From Dehalococcoidia bacterium (GTDB lineage: Bacteria; Chloroflexota; Dehalococcoidia; Bin125), in NCBI GenBank assembly GCA_022826965.1, contig JAJDTU010000005.1, positions 496,001 through 560,000 on the forward strand: DNA of 64,000 bases. Direction: 5' to 3'. Shown one piece after another: positions 51,661 to 62,281 of this stretch. Within the stretch, counting starts at the first letter, position 1. The number at the start of each line of letters is the position of its first letter. A program made the translations under genes and the position numbers. The notes beneath the pieces were generated by a model. It had not been told where the DNA came from. It was given only the letters and a program-made list of their open reading frames with translations, and made no database searches.

Positions 51661-52980
51661 CTAGAAGCCCAGCCGATCCCTGAGCGCATCCCCGAGTTCG
51701 TCGATCCGCACGCGTACCTGCGCCTGCGTGTCGCGATCCCGGATCGTCACCGCGTCATCCTCGAGCGACTCGAAGTCGACCGTGACGCAGAGCGGCGTAC
51801 CGATCTCGTCCTGGCGGCGGTAGCGGCGGCCGATTGACTGCGTGTCGTCGTATTGGGTCGTCCAATGCGGCCGGATGCGGTCCCAAACCTCCCGGGCGAG
51901 ATTGGCGACCGGCTCCTTCCTCGACAGCGGCAGCACGGCGACCGTGATCGGCGCGACGCGCGGGTGGAAGGCGAGCACCGTGCGGTCGTCGCCCTTCTCG
52001 TCCGGCGTGACCGTGTACGCGTCGCAGAGCAGGGCCAGCATGATCCGGTCGACGCCGGCGGCGGGCTCGATCACGTGCGGCACGATGTGCTCGTTGGTCT
52101 GCGGGTCGAAGTACTCCAGTCGCTTGCCCGAGGACTCTCCGTGCTGGGTGAGGTCGAAGTTGGTGCGGTTGGCGATGCCCTCGAGCTCGTCCCAGCCCCA
52201 CGGATAGCGGTACTGCAGGTCGGTCGTGCCGGCCGAATAGTGCGACAGCTTCTCGGTTGGGTGCACATCGCGGCGGAGGTTGTCCGGGTCGATGCCGAGG
52301 TCGACGTACCACTGCTCGCGCAGGTCGATCCAGCGGCGGTACCACTCGTCAGACTCGTCGGGCGCGACGAAGTACTCCATCTCCATCTGCTCGAACTCGC
52401 GCGTGCGGAAGATGAAGTTGCCCAGCGTGATTTCGTTGCGGAACGACTTGCCCTGCTGCGCGATGCCGAACGGCAGCCGGCGCCGGGTCGAGGTGAGCAC
52501 GTTCTCAAAGTTGATGAAGATGCCCTGCGCCGTCTCGGGACGCAGATAGGCCTGCGAGCCTTCGCCGGCGATCGGACCCACCTGCGTGCGGAACATCAGG
52601 TTGAACTCGCGCGCCTCTGTGAACTTGCCGATGACGCCGCACGTCGGGCAAGCGGGACTCTTCAGATGGTCGGCCCGGAAGCGGCCCTGACATTCAAGAC
52701 AGTCGACCATTGGGTCGTGGAAATTCTGCACGTGCCCCGAGGCCTCCCAGACGCGTGGCGACTGGATGATGGCCGAGTCGAGCCCAACGACATCGGAGCG
52801 CTCGCGCACGACCGAGCGCCACCAGAGCTCCTTGACGTTGCGCTTCAGCTCGACGCCCAGCGGTCCGTAGTCGTAGGTCGATCCAAAGCCGCCGTAGATC
52901 TCCGAGGCGGGAAAGACGAAGCCGCGCTGCTTACAGAGCGAGACCAGCGTGTCGAGTGAGACGTCGGTCGCAGTTGTCAT
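51661..52980 (-). CDS. glyS: Glycyl-tRNA synthetase (alpha2 type)
   Basis: A 439-residue class II synthetase that charges tRNA-Gly. It begins LVSLCKQRGFVFPASEIYGG; the zinc module CLECQGRFRADHLKSPACPT, motif 2 FRNEITLGNFIFRTREFEQM and ERGTGVDR-like motif 3 (PAAGVDRIMLALLCDAY) are seen, then the anticodon-binding domain FHPRVAPITVAVLPL. ATG 52980 was chosen over 53019 because AGGAAGG lies about 9 nt upstream. This single-chain form differs from the two-subunit GlyQS of many bacteria. Confidence 0.95.
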   Translation of the reverse strand: MTTATDVSLDTLVSLCKQRGFVFPASEIYGGFGSTYDYGPLGVELKRNVKELWWRSVVRERSDVVGLDSAIIQSPRVWEASGHVQNFHDPMVDCLECQGRFRADHLKSPACPTCGVIGKFTEAREFNLMFRTQVGPIAGEGSQAYLRPETAQGIFINFENVLTSTRRRLPFGIAQQGKSFRNEITLGNFIFRTREFEQMEMEYFVAPDESDEWYRRWIDLREQWYVDLGIDPDNLRRDVHPTEKLSHYSAGTTDLQYRYPWGWDELEGIANRTNFDLTQHGESSGKRLEYFDPQTNEHIVPHVIEPAAGVDRIMLALLCDAYTVTPDEKGDDRTVLAFHPRVAPITVAVLPLSRKEPVANLAREVWDRIRPHWTTQYDDTQSIGRRYRRQDEIGTPLCVTVDFESLEDDAVTIRDRDTQAQVRVRIDELGDALRDRLGF

Positions 52981-53092
52981 GATGATCGCCTTCCTGGAGG
53001 GGATATCGGCGCTTGCCACGATGTCTCTGGAGCGTACGGGGGGAGTGAGGCTGGGTCAGCGAACGGAGACGCAGTACGACGGCGGAGCAGTC

Positions 53093-53656
53093 CTATTCGG
53101 CGGGCGGGAAGATCTCGCCGACGGGACAGGAGAATCCGGGCAGCACGTCGCCGCCATCAAGTGCGCCGTCGCCGGAGACGACTTCGACGCTTACATCGCT
53201 GCGGTGCACGTCAACCGTCCGCGTATCGGGCTGCACGACCCAGACCAACCGCACTCCGTGGCTGAGCCACATTCGCGCCTTGTCGTAGACCTCGCCGGGC
53301 TTGTCGTTCGGTGAGGCGATTTCGACGACCAGGTCGGGAATGGCGATCGAGTAGCCGGGCAGAAGCGGTTTGGCGCTGATCCGCTCCGTAGAAAAGAACG
53401 CGATATCTGGTCCGCGGACAGTGTCCGGGTCGCGCTCGATCCACACGCCGGCGTCGCCGGTCGTGACTCGTCCGATTCGCAGCCGCTTGACATACGTCAC
53501 CAGCAGTGCGGTGAACTCAGCCATAATGGCGCCGTGTCGTTCTCCTGGCGGCATAGTTTCGCGCAGCACTCCCCTGATTAGCTCGCCGTGGAAGCCTTCA
53601 CTGTCCAGTTGCAACAGGTCATCGGCCGTGAGCAGTTTCTGGGCGGTCGTGGTCAT
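53093..53656 (-). CDS. Uma2 family (DUF820) PD-(D/E)XK nuclease-like protein
   Basis: The 187-residue protein has the Uma2 pattern: LTADDLLQLDSEGFHGELIRGVL at the N-terminus, RGPDIAFFSTERI, IPDLVVEIASPNDKPGEVYDK with the restriction-nuclease-like Asp, Glu and Lys, and WLSHGVRLVWVVQPDTRTVDVH split across the core. These proteins are abundant in cyanobacteria and Chloroflexota and are thought to be nuclease-fold relatives of unknown function. The gene stands alone between glyS and a small membrane protein gene. Confidence 0.9.
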   Translation of the reverse strand: MTTTAQKLLTADDLLQLDSEGFHGELIRGVLRETMPPGERHGAIMAEFTALLVTYVKRLRIGRVTTGDAGVWIERDPDTVRGPDIAFFSTERISAKPLLPGYSIAIPDLVVEIASPNDKPGEVYDKARMWLSHGVRLVWVVQPDTRTVDVHRSDVSVEVVSGDGALDGGDVLPGFSCPVGEIFPPAE

Positions 53657-53689
53657 TGGTCAGCCAGCCTTCAGTGACATCGTACCGTC

Positions 53690-53695
53690 TACGCT
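53690..53695 (+). promoter_or_regulatory. Candidate -10 hexamer TACGCT of the small membrane protein gene
   Basis: TACGCT lies 29 nt before ATG 53725. The leader carries GCGGAGA about 7 nt before the start codon. Confidence 0.4.
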
Positions 53696-53724
53696 GAACG
53701 CCATTGAAGCGAGCGGAGACATCG

Positions 53725-53892
53725 ATGCGCTTTCTGATCGGGCTGTTGCTGGGGCTGCTGACCGGGGCGGTGTTGACAATACTCGCCACGGGCAACGCGG
53801 GACGCGCGCTACAGGAACAGATCCGCGAGCAGGCCGAGCGCGACCGCGCCGGCCGAACGGACGGAACAGAACGCGCCGGCGGATCGGGGTGA
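53725..53892 (+). CDS. Small single-pass membrane protein
   Basis: A 55-residue product: membrane helix MRFLIGLLLGLLTGAVLTIL (residues 1-20), then a charged tail with EQIREQAERDRAGRTDG. It resembles YtxH-like small membrane proteins in layout only. GGAG precedes ATG 53725; an in-frame ATG at 53704 is less well placed. It ends facing the pyrophosphatase gene, 30 bp apart. Function unknown. Confidence 0.65.
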   Translation: MRFLIGLLLGLLTGAVLTILATGNAGRALQEQIREQAERDRAGRTDGTERAGGSG

Positions 53893-53922
53893 TCCACCGG
53901 CGCGTTCGATCAAACGAATGGC

Positions 53923-56001
<2,079 letters not shown>

Positions 56002-56140
56002 GCAGGTCCCCTCACGAACAGGTCAAACCCGTGCGGTTCCGGTCACGGCGGAATGGACGCTCCGCCAGACGGCAGGCTATCGCCCAGTCCAGAACGCGGC
56101 AATTGCTTGATTTACAGGCCTTCGGCCCGCCTGAGTGCGC

Positions 56141-56485
56141 CTACAGGTCCTTGACCGGCGCAGGCAGCTCGCCATCGCGGGCCGCGTCGATCATCTGCTT
56201 GGCCTCGGCCGGCATCTCGACGCCCATCTGATCGAAGCGCTCCTCCGCCCAGCGGCCGATCTGCCTGGGGTCGCGGTAGGCCTCCGGACCCGCTCCCGGA
56301 CCCGGTGAACCGTACTGTTCCAGGACCTGCGACTCGGTCTTCGGCGTGGCGAACTGCGAGATCACGCGTTGCATGTCTCCTGACGGACATGCCTCACAGG
56401 CCGGAACCGCGGCGCGATCCAGCGAACGATGGAACTGCTCCTGCACGTGGTCGCACTGCTGGCATCGATATTCGTAGATCGGCAC
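56141..56485 (-). CDS. FmdB family zinc-ribbon protein
   Basis: The 114-residue protein starts MPIYEYRCQQCDHVQEQF, the FmdB signature, with a second cysteine pair spaced as CEACPSGD, forming a zinc ribbon in residues 1-45. The rest is a low-complexity helical tail. FmdB proteins are putative regulators of unknown mechanism. GGAGG lies about 10 nt before ATG 56485. It is a tandem paralogue of the gene at 56518. Confidence 0.88.
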   Translation of the reverse strand: MPIYEYRCQQCDHVQEQFHRSLDRAAVPACEACPSGDMQRVISQFATPKTESQVLEQYGSPGPGAGPEAYRDPRQIGRWAEERFDQMGVEMPAEAKQMIDAARDGELPAPVKDL

Positions 56486-56517
56486 GGGCGGCCTCCTTCG
56501 CTGCTTCGGTGCGCTGC

Positions 56518-56790
56518 TCAGACGAGATCAGCGGGCAGTTCGGGCGCCGCGCCGGCCGACTCGCGCCAGGCGGCCACCGACTCCGGGTCGTCCGCATCTA
56601 CATCGTCGAGCGTGTCGAATCCCGGGAACGACAGCTCGGTCTTCGAGCGGAAACGCGAGAATCGGGTCTGTAGGCTGCCGCCGCGACACTCCGGGCAAGC
56701 CGGCGGCGAGTCGCCGTCGGCCCGCCGCCGACGCTGGAACACCTCGACAGTCCGCGCGCATTCGGAGCAGTAGTACTCGTAGATCGGCAT
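56518..56790 (-). CDS. FmdB family zinc-ribbon protein, second copy
   Basis: The 90-residue protein starts MPIYEYYCSECARTVEVFQ and has CPECRGGSLQTRFSRFRSK, completing the zinc ribbon. The C-terminal 35 residues are acidic. It lies 32 bp upstream of the other FmdB gene on the same strand. The two tails are unrelated, so the duplication is old or only the ribbon is shared. Function unknown. Confidence 0.88.
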   Translation of the reverse strand: MPIYEYYCSECARTVEVFQRRRRADGDSPPACPECRGGSLQTRFSRFRSKTELSFPGFDTLDDVDADDPESVAAWRESAGAAPELPADLV

Positions 56791-56840
56791 GGCGTCGGCG
56801 TGAATCTCCGATTCGCCTTCAGCTTAGTCGCCGCCGACGT

Positions 56841-57224
56841 TCACTCGTCCTCGACCGCGTCCTGGATGTGGGCCGCGACCACGAGTTGGCCGCGGCGATC
56901 GGTCGTGACGACGATGACATCCACGCGAATGTCGATCTCGTGCTCGAGCTCGGACATCAGCCCGTGAGCAAGACGCCGCAACTGACGTTGCTTGCGCGGC
57001 CCGACCGACTGCGCCGCCTCGACGACGTAGCGAGGGTTGGAGCGGCTGCGCACCTCCACGATCACGCATGTGCGATCCGGTGCCGTCGCGATGATGTCGG
57101 CCTCGCCCCAACGCCGTCGGTAGTTGCGTTCGACGATCGTGTAACCGCGCGCCGACAGATAGTCGGCGGCGCATTGTTCCCCCGCCGCGCCCAGTCGGCG
57201 GCGATGGTCAGGAGCCGGCGGCAT
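56841..57224 (-). CDS. UPF0102 (YraN) family nuclease-fold protein
   Basis: The 127-residue protein has the YraN restriction-like core: LGAAGEQCAADYLSARGYTI, RRRWGEADIIATAPD, VIVEVRSRSNPRYVVEAAQ with the Asp-Glu-x-Arg-type site, and KQRQLRRLAHGLM. ATG 57224 is inside the rnhB reading frame, giving a 17-bp overlap; the longer frame to 57332 is rejected because it starts within rnhB. YraN genes very often follow rnhB, as here. The biological role is still unclear. Confidence 0.9.
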   Translation of the reverse strand: MPPAPDHRRRLGAAGEQCAADYLSARGYTIVERNYRRRWGEADIIATAPDRTCVIVEVRSRSNPRYVVEAAQSVGPRKQRQLRRLAHGLMSELEHEIDIRVDVIVVTTDRRGQLVVAAHIQDAVEDE

Positions 57225-57864
57225 CGAGCGCCATTCGCGGCTGAAGCAGATCGGCGACGGGAGCGAAACTGCGGCGATGCTCGGGACAGGGCCCGAGCGA
57301 CCGCAGTGCGGCCAGATGCTGCGCTGTTCCATACCCCTTGTGACGAGTGAAGCCGTAGCCGGGGTAGCGCTCGTCGAGTTCGACCATCCAGCGATCGCGA
57401 GCCACCTTGGCGATGATCGAGGCGGCCGCGATCGAGGCGACGGTGGCGTCGCCCTTGACGATCATCTCGGTCCGGCAGTTCAGACGCAGATCGTCGCGGC
57501 CGTCGGCCAGCACTACATCGGGGGATTCCTCCAGCTGGCCGATCGCCCGCCGGCAGGCCAGCCTGAGCGCGTTCGTCATGCCCAGGTCGTCGAGTTCGGC
57601 GGCCTGCACCCAGCCCAGGCTCCATTGCCGCGAGCCGTCGCGGATCAATGGCGCCAGTCGCTCGCGGTGTCCCGGGCTGAGTTGCTTGCTGTCGCGCAAC
57701 TCGGAGAGCCAGGCCGGCCGGCGATCCAGCGGCAACGAGACCGCTGCGGTCACGATCGGACCGGCCAGCGGGCCGCGACCGACTTCGTCGACGCCAACGA
57801 CGCTGCGCGCGCCGTTGCGCCGGTGAAACAACTCACGCTGCCGTGTCGGTCGTTGCCCAGGCAC
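57208..57864 (-). CDS. rnhB: Ribonuclease HII
   Basis: The 218-residue enzyme removes ribonucleotides misincorporated into DNA. The signature GVDEVGRGPLAGP, ELRDSKQLSPGHRERL, VLADGRDDL, VKGDATVASIAAASIIAKV and RDRWMVELDERYPGYGF are present, giving a full DEDD active site. GTG 57864 has TACCCT 6 nt upstream. It diverges from ftsH and overlaps the yraN-like gene downstream. The window also encodes an RNase HI at 21078. Confidence 0.95.
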   Translation of the reverse strand: MPGQRPTRQRELFHRRNGARSVVGVDEVGRGPLAGPIVTAAVSLPLDRRPAWLSELRDSKQLSPGHRERLAPLIRDGSRQWSLGWVQAAELDDLGMTNALRLACRRAIGQLEESPDVVLADGRDDLRLNCRTEMIVKGDATVASIAAASIIAKVARDRWMVELDERYPGYGFTRHKGYGTAQHLAALRSLGPCPEHRRSFAPVADLLQPRMALDAAGS

Positions 57865-57870
57865 GCCACG

Positions 57871-57876
57871 AGGGTA
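57871..57876 (-). promoter_or_regulatory. Candidate -10 hexamer TACCCT of rnhB
   Basis: On the minus strand TACCCT ends 6 nt before GTG 57864, with no Shine-Dalgarno sequence. Confidence 0.45.
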
Positions 57877-57938
57877 GAGCGCAGCAGCCGATCGCGAAAT
57901 TCACGTAATCCTGACGCTGGCCTGCCCGGCGTTGCGAT

Positions 57939-57944
57939 ATGCTC
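57939..57944 (+). promoter_or_regulatory. Candidate -10 hexamer TATGCT of ftsH
   Basis: TATGCT lies 67 nt before ATG 58012. The leader would include GAGGG six bases before the start. No convincing -35 is seen. Confidence 0.4.
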
Positions 57945-58011
57945 GAACGTGTCTCGACCTGTCGACGGCGCGGCCCGTTCGCGGGTCGGACGCCGCTATT
58001 GAGGGATGCCG

Positions 58012-60018
58012 ATGGGCGGCTCACGGTTCAAGCGCAGCTTTCTGATCTACCTGCTGATCTTTGTGGTGCTGATCATCGTGGTCTTCTCCATCTTCCCGCG
58101 CGGCGGCGGATCAAACGAGATCCCCCTGGCCGGCGGCACCGAGTCGCTGCTCGGCCGGCTCGAGGACCAGACCGGGTCGATCGAGACGATCCGCGTCTCC
58201 TCGGACAAGGTCGTGCTCGACTATCGCGACGGCTCGGAATCGTATGAGACCAACGTCCCCGAGACGGGCTTCGACTTCTTCGAGTTCCTCTCACGTGAGG
58301 GCATCGACGTCAGCGGACAGGGCTTCCCCGACGTCGAGGTCGGCGGCGGCGGCGGCTTCGGCTCCACGATCGCCAGCGTCTTCATCAACCTCCTGCCCTT
58401 CCTCTTGATCTTCGGTCTGATTTTCTTCTTCCTGCGCCAGGCGCAGGGGCAGGGCTCGCAGGCGATGTCGTTCGGCAAGAGCAAGGCTCGACTGGTCACC
58501 GCCAATCGACCGACCGTGACCTTCAACGATGTCGCCGGCTGCGACGAGGCCAAGGAAGAGCTGCAGGAGGTCGTCGAGTTCCTCAAGTTCCCCGAGCGCT
58601 TCGCCTCGCTCGGCGCGCGGATCCCGCGCGGCGTGCTCCTGGTCGGACCGCCGGGCACCGGCAAGACGTTGATCGCCCGCGCCGTGGCCGGTGAGGCCGG
58701 CGTGCCCTTCTTCTCGATCTCCGGTTCGGAGTTCGTCGAGATGTTCGTCGGCGTCGGCGCGAGCCGCGTGCGCGACCTGTTCGAACAGGCCAAGCGCAAC
58801 GCGCCCTGCATCGTCTTCGTCGATGAAATCGACGCCGTCGGACGCCAGCGCGGCGCCGGCGTGGGCGGTTCGCACGACGAGCGCGAGCAAACGCTCAACC
58901 AGATCCTGGTGGAAATGGACGGCTTCGACACCAACACCAACGTGATCGTGGTCGCCGCCACCAACCGGCCCGACATCCTCGATCCGGCCCTGCTGCGGCC
59001 GGGTCGCTTCGACCGCCGGGTCGTGCTCGACGCGCCCGACGTCCGCGGCCGCGTCGCGATCCTCGACGTCCACGTGCGCGGCAAGCCCCTGTCCGAAGAG
59101 GTCGACCTGCACACGATCGCCAAGGAGACGCCGGGATTCTCCGGCGCGGAACTCGCCAACCTGCTCAACGAGGCCGCGATCCTCGCGGCCCGCCGACAGA
59201 AGAAGCACATCACCCAGGCCGAGGTGGAAGAGGCCGTCGATCGCGTGATGGCCGGTCCCGAGCGCAAGTCGCGACTGTTGGTCGGCCGCGAGAAAGAGAT
59301 TGTCGCCTTCCACGAGGGTGGACACGCGCTGGTGGCGTCGCACATTCCCGGTCACGACCCGGTGCACAAGGTGACGATCGTGCCGCGCGGTATGGCCGGC
59401 GGCTACACGCGCTACCTGCCCGAGTCGGAGCACCGCCTGGCCGGCAAGACCTACTACGAAGGCTTCATGGCCTCGGCGCTGGGCGGACACGCCGCCGAGG
59501 AGATCGTCTTCGGCGAAATGACCACCGGCGCCCACGACGACCTGAGCAAGGTGACCCAGATCGCGCGGGCAATGATCACGCAGTGGGGCATGTCCGAACG
59601 TCTGGGCGCGCGCACCTTCGGCAAGAAGGAATCGATGGTCTTCCTCGGCCGCGATATCTCCGAGCAGCGCGACTACTCGGAGATGGTCGCGGAGCAGATC
59701 GACGAAGAGCTGCGCGAGATCATCGATCGAGCCCGCGACCGAGCGCGGACCATCCTGCGCCGCAACCGCGAGCAGCTCGACCTGCTGGCGACGCGCCTGA
59801 TGGAAGTGGAAACGCTGGAGGGCGACGATCTGCGCGCCATCCTCGCCTGGCAGCCCGGCGACGCCGTGCCGCAGCCGACCCCGCCGCCGCCGGCGCCCGA
59901 CCCCACGCCGCCGGCTCCGCCGAGCGGAACGACCTCGGAAGAGGAGCGTGAACCGCTGATGCCGCCTAAGCCAGGACTGGCCTGGGGCGGTAACCAGAAC
60001 AGCTCGTCGCTGGACTGA
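58012..60018 (+). CDS. ftsH: ATP-dependent zinc metalloprotease FtsH
   Basis: About 668 residues. Two membrane helices (near 8-26 and 119-142) flank an extracytoplasmic domain. The AAA+ motor has GPPGTGKT at about 210-217, [15 protein letters not shown], the SRH segment [20 protein letters not shown] and the protease motif HEGGH at about 434-438. The third zinc ligand Asp lies in the later helices. A proline-rich tail ([17 protein letters not shown]) ends the protein. ATG 58012 was chosen over 58006 because GAGGG lies 6 nt before it. FtsH degrades misfolded membrane and short-lived soluble proteins. Confidence 0.96.
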   Translation: MGGSRFKRSFLIYLLIFVVLIIVVFSIFPRGGGSNEIPLAGGTESLLGRLEDQTGSIETIRVSSDKVVLDYRDGSESYETNVPETGFDFFEFLSREGIDVSGQGFPDVEVGGGGGFGSTIASVFINLLPFLLIFGLIFFFLRQAQGQGSQAMSFGKSKARLVTANRPTVTFNDVAGCDEAKEELQEVVEFLKFPERFASLGARIPRGVLLVGPPGTGKTLIARAVAGEAGVPFFSISGSEFVEMFVGVGASRVRDLFEQAKRNAPCIVFVDEIDAVGRQRGAGVGGSHDEREQTLNQILVEMDGFDTNTNVIVVAATNRPDILDPALLRPGRFDRRVVLDAPDVRGRVAILDVHVRGKPLSEEVDLHTIAKETPGFSGAELANLLNEAAILAARRQKKHITQAEVEEAVDRVMAGPERKSRLLVGREKEIVAFHEGGHALVASHIPGHDPVHKVTIVPRGMAGGYTRYLPESEHRLAGKTYYEGFMASALGGHAAEEIVFGEMTTGAHDDLSKVTQIARAMITQWGMSERLGARTFGKKESMVFLGRDISEQRDYSEMVAEQIDEELREIIDRARDRARTILRRNREQLDLLATRLMEVETLEGDDLRAILAWQPGDAVPQPTPPPPAPDPTPPAPPSGTTSEEEREPLMPPKPGLAWGGNQNSSSLD

Positions 60019-60053
60019 CGCGGGCTGTACAGTAGGCTCTGTTTGCTGAGCGC

Positions 60054-60081
60054 TTGACGGCATTACCGCGCTGACTAGGCT
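60054..60081 (+). promoter_or_regulatory. Promoter of the L21-L27-L31 operon
   Basis: TTGACG (60054-60059) and TAGGCT (60076-60081) are 16 bp apart, upstream of rplU ATG 60135. The leader would be about 46 nt. Confidence 0.5.
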
Positions 60082-60134
60082 TGGTAATTCAGGGGTAACG
60101 AACCGACCACATCCGAGGCCGATACGAGAACGCC

Positions 60135-60668
60135 ATGAGCACTGATCCGTCCGACGTGTACGCCATCATTCGCAGCGGCGGCAAGCAGTACCGGGTCTCG
60201 CCCGGACAACGGCTGAAGCTCGAGCGGCTCGACGGCGCAGCCGGCGACCGCATCACCTTCAGCGACGTCCTGCTGGTCAGCGGCGGCGGCGAGGTCGCCG
60301 TCGGCGCGCCGACGGTCGACTCGGCCAGCGTCAGCGGCGAGATCCTGGAACAGGGTCGCGGCGCCAAGATCACCGTGTTCAAGTACAAGAACAAGACCCG
60401 CTACCGACGCCTGCGCGGCCACCGGCAGCGGCATACGGCTGTCCTCGTCGACGAGGTCTCGCTGGGCGAGCAGACCTGGACGGCGCCCGTCGCGGACGAG
60501 CCGGCCGAAGCCGAAGTCGAAGAGGTTGAGGCGGTCGAGGAGGACGCGCCGGTCGACGAGCCCGTCGCCGAGGCGACCGACGAGACAGCGGACGAGGCCG
60601 TCGCGGAGACGGACGAGGAATCCGCCGCAGACCCCGCTGATAACACTGACGAAGACACCGAGGACTAG
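60135..60668 (+). CDS. rplU: 50S ribosomal protein L21 with long acidic tail
   Basis: The first 105 of 177 residues are normal L21: YAIIRSGGKQYRVSPGQRLK, VAVGAPTVDSASVSGEIL, and FKYKNKTRYRRLRGHRQRHT. Residues about 117-177 form an added tail very rich in Glu and Asp, with many Ala, Val, Pro and Thr residues. Tails of this sort occur in some Chloroflexota and Actinobacteria ribosomal proteins. The gene order rplU-rpmA-rpmE is kept, with a promoter 54 bp upstream. Confidence 0.95.
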   Translation: MSTDPSDVYAIIRSGGKQYRVSPGQRLKLERLDGAAGDRITFSDVLLVSGGGEVAVGAPTVDSASVSGEILEQGRGAKITVFKYKNKTRYRRLRGHRQRHTAVLVDEVSLGEQTWTAPVADEPAEAEVEEVEAVEEDAPVDEPVAEATDETADEAVAETDEESAADPADNTDEDTED

Positions 60669-60677
60669 GGGAGCGCC

Positions 60678-60956
60678 ATGGCACACAAGAAAGGCGTCGG
60701 CTCGTCGCGCAACGGCCGCGACAGCAACTCGAAGCGACTCGGCGTCAAATTGTTCGACGGCGAGCTCGTGCGCACCGGCGGGATCATCGTGCGCCAGCGC
60801 GGCACCCGGATCCACGCGGGAGACCACGTCGGCGTGGGCCGCGATCACACCCTCTTCGCCCTGACCGACGGCACGGTCAAGTTCTCGCCCTACGCCCGCG
60901 GACGGCGCAAGCAGGTTTCCGTGATCCCGGCGGAGCTCGAGGAGGTGGGCGCGTGA
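60678..60956 (+). CDS. rpmA: 50S ribosomal protein L27
   Basis: The 92-residue protein starts [20 protein letters not shown] and continues with [20 protein letters not shown] and [12 protein letters not shown], all typical of L27. No N-terminal cleavage extension of the Firmicutes type is seen. GGGGAG precedes ATG 60678. Its stop overlaps the rpmE start (GTGA). Confidence 0.97.
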   Translation: MAHKKGVGSSRNGRDSNSKRLGVKLFDGELVRTGGIIVRQRGTRIHAGDHVGVGRDHTLFALTDGTVKFSPYARGRRKQVSVIPAELEEVGA

Positions 60957-61165
60957 AGGCGGAGATCCACCCCGACTACGTCGATGCGACGATCACCTGC
61001 GGCTGCGGCACGAGTTGGCAGACGCGCGCCACCAAGCCCGACATCCGCATCGAGATCTGTTCGACCTGCCACCCGTTCTTCACCGGCGAGCAGCGCATCG
61101 TCGACACGGCCGGCCGGGTCGAACGCTTCCGCCGCCGCTACGGCATCGTCGAGGACGAGAACTAG
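60953..61165 (+). CDS. rpmE: 50S ribosomal protein L31, zinc form
   Basis: The 70-residue protein starts [19 protein letters not shown], with Cys16, 18, 36 and 39 ([13 protein letters not shown]) forming a zinc site, the C+ type. GTG 60953 overlaps rpmA by 4 bp. Having L31 behind L27 is an uncommon but known arrangement. Confidence 0.95.
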   Translation: MKAEIHPDYVDATITCGCGTSWQTRATKPDIRIEICSTCHPFFTGEQRIVDTAGRVERFRRRYGIVEDEN

Positions 61166-61189
61166 GTCCGCCTCCGGCGTCGGCGCGTC

Positions 61190-61654
61190 TCAGGGCGCAC
61201 TGAAATCCGGAGCATCTTCGGCGACCGCCGCCGTCGGAGGGTTCGCCTCGCGCGCGCTGACGTCGAGCCGCAGTCCGATCGCGCCCAGCGCCGCATCCAT
61301 CTGCTCCAGTCGTGAGCTGTGTTGCACGTTGAGCACGCGGTCGACCTGCGGCAGATGCCAGCCGAGCCGGCGGGCCAACTCGGCCTTGCCGATCCCGCGG
61401 TCGCGCATACCCTGATAGAGCATCAGCTTGACCGTGGTCAGCGTCGGCAGGGTCGCGTAGACCGCGCCGCGCGACGGCGGCGGGATATCCAGGCGGCTGT
61501 GCATCCGAGCCGCGATCGCTTCCTCCAGCGCGTCGACCGCCCGGGCGAGCGCCTCCTCGCGGTCCTTGCCGAAGGTGGTCAACTCGGGGAAATCGGGCGA
61601 CGTCACCAGCAGGGTGCCCTCGTCCGCTTCGAGGATGAGTGGATAGGCGAGCAT
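61190..61654 (-). CDS. hicB: HicB family antitoxin with C-terminal HTH
   Basis: The 154-residue protein has the HicB partially degraded RNase H-like fold: YPLILEADEGTLLVTSPDFP, ELTTFGKDREEALARAVDAL, then a C-terminal helix-turn-helix (KAELARRLGWHLPQVDRVL) for operator binding. ATG 61654 overlaps the TGA of the hicA frame (ATGA), indicating coupled translation; a GTG one codon earlier is possible. With its toxin gene broken upstream, it may act only as a repressor of its own operator (61884-61901). Confidence 0.88.
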   Translation of the reverse strand: MLAYPLILEADEGTLLVTSPDFPELTTFGKDREEALARAVDALEEAIAARMHSRLDIPPPSRGAVYATLPTLTTVKLMLYQGMRDRGIGKAELARRLGWHLPQVDRVLNVQHSSRLEQMDAALGAIGLRLDVSAREANPPTAAVAEDAPDFSAP

Positions 61655-61859
61655 CACTTCAGCTCCAGATCCCTCTTGATCTTCGCGACCAGCCCGGGTC
61701 CAAGTTCCTTGCGTCCCCCGTGCATCGGCAACTGACTGGTGCGACGACCCCTCCGGACGGTGACATGGCTGCTCCCGCCCCCATAAGTGTCGTGTGAGTT
61801 TCGAAGGTGCAACCCCGTTTCTTGAGCCAGCGGCGAAGCTCCGAGGCGTTCACAACCAC
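61654..61859 (-). pseudogene. hicA: Frameshifted HicA mRNA interferase toxin
   Basis: Two overlapping frames split the HicA sequence. The first (start GTG 61859 or 61853) gives NASELRRWLKKRGCTFETH; the second gives GGGSSHVTVRRGRRTSQL, then MHGGRKELGPGLVAKIKRDL, ending at 61654. The frames would join if one G were added to the G5 run in ACTTATGGGGGCGGG near 61778-61782. The catalytic histidine region is in the second frame. The break could be a real inactivating deletion, phase-variation at the G tract, or a sequencing error. HicA cleaves mRNA; neutralisation by HicB is the family norm. Confidence 0.8.
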
Positions 61860-61883
61860 ACGCTGCGCAACACATCCGTTAAT

Positions 61884-61901
61884 GTCAACATATCTGTTGA
61901 C
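61884..61901. promoter_or_regulatory. Perfect palindrome, likely HicB operator
   Basis: GTCAACATATCTGTTGAC has 7-bp perfect arms around TATC, 25 bp upstream of the hicA start. On the minus strand TTGACA (61888-61883) within it matches a -35 box, so binding would block transcription. Confidence 0.55.
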
Positions 61902-61930
61902 CCTTCGACACTGCCGGGATCGGCTTCGGC

Positions 61931-62281
61931 TCAGTCGTCGCCGAGGTCGCGGTAGAAGCAGGAACGGTTGCCCGTGTGACAGGTCGGACCGTGCGGGACG
62001 GCGCGGACGAGCAAGGCGTCGACATCGCAGTCCTTGCGGATGTCGACCAGTTCGAGCACGTTTCCGCTGGTCTCGCCCTTGGTCCAGTACTCCTGCCGGC
62101 TGCGGCTCCAGAACGTGACCAGCCGCTTCTCCAGCGTCATCCGCAGCGAGCGCTCGTTCATGTAGCCGAGCATCAGGATCTCGCCGGTCGCGTCGTCCTG
62201 GACGATCGCGGGAATCAGGCCGTTGTCTTCGTACTTGAGCTCGGGCACGGCGAACTCGGTCGGGTCAGAGGACGTCGTCAT
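61931..62281 (-). CDS. hisI: Phosphoribosyl-AMP cyclohydrolase
   Basis: The 116-residue enzyme opens the adenine ring of PR-AMP in histidine synthesis. [38 protein letters not shown] and the metal-binding [20 protein letters not shown], followed by GNRSCFYR, are complete. ATG 62281 lies inside hisF and overlaps it by 17 bp; the longer frame to 62338 is rejected. No PR-ATP pyrophosphatase (HisE) domain is fused. Confidence 0.94.
   Translation of the reverse strand: MTTSSDPTEFAVPELKYEDNGLIPAIVQDDATGEILMLGYMNERSLRMTLEKRLVTFWSRSRQEYWTKGETSGNVLELVDIRKDCDVDALLVRAVPHGPTCHTGNRSCFYRDLGDD

Noticed and set aside
58291-60063. Minus-strand open frame of 590 codons opposite ftsH
   Set aside because: It is a GC-driven antisense shadow of ftsH with no domain.
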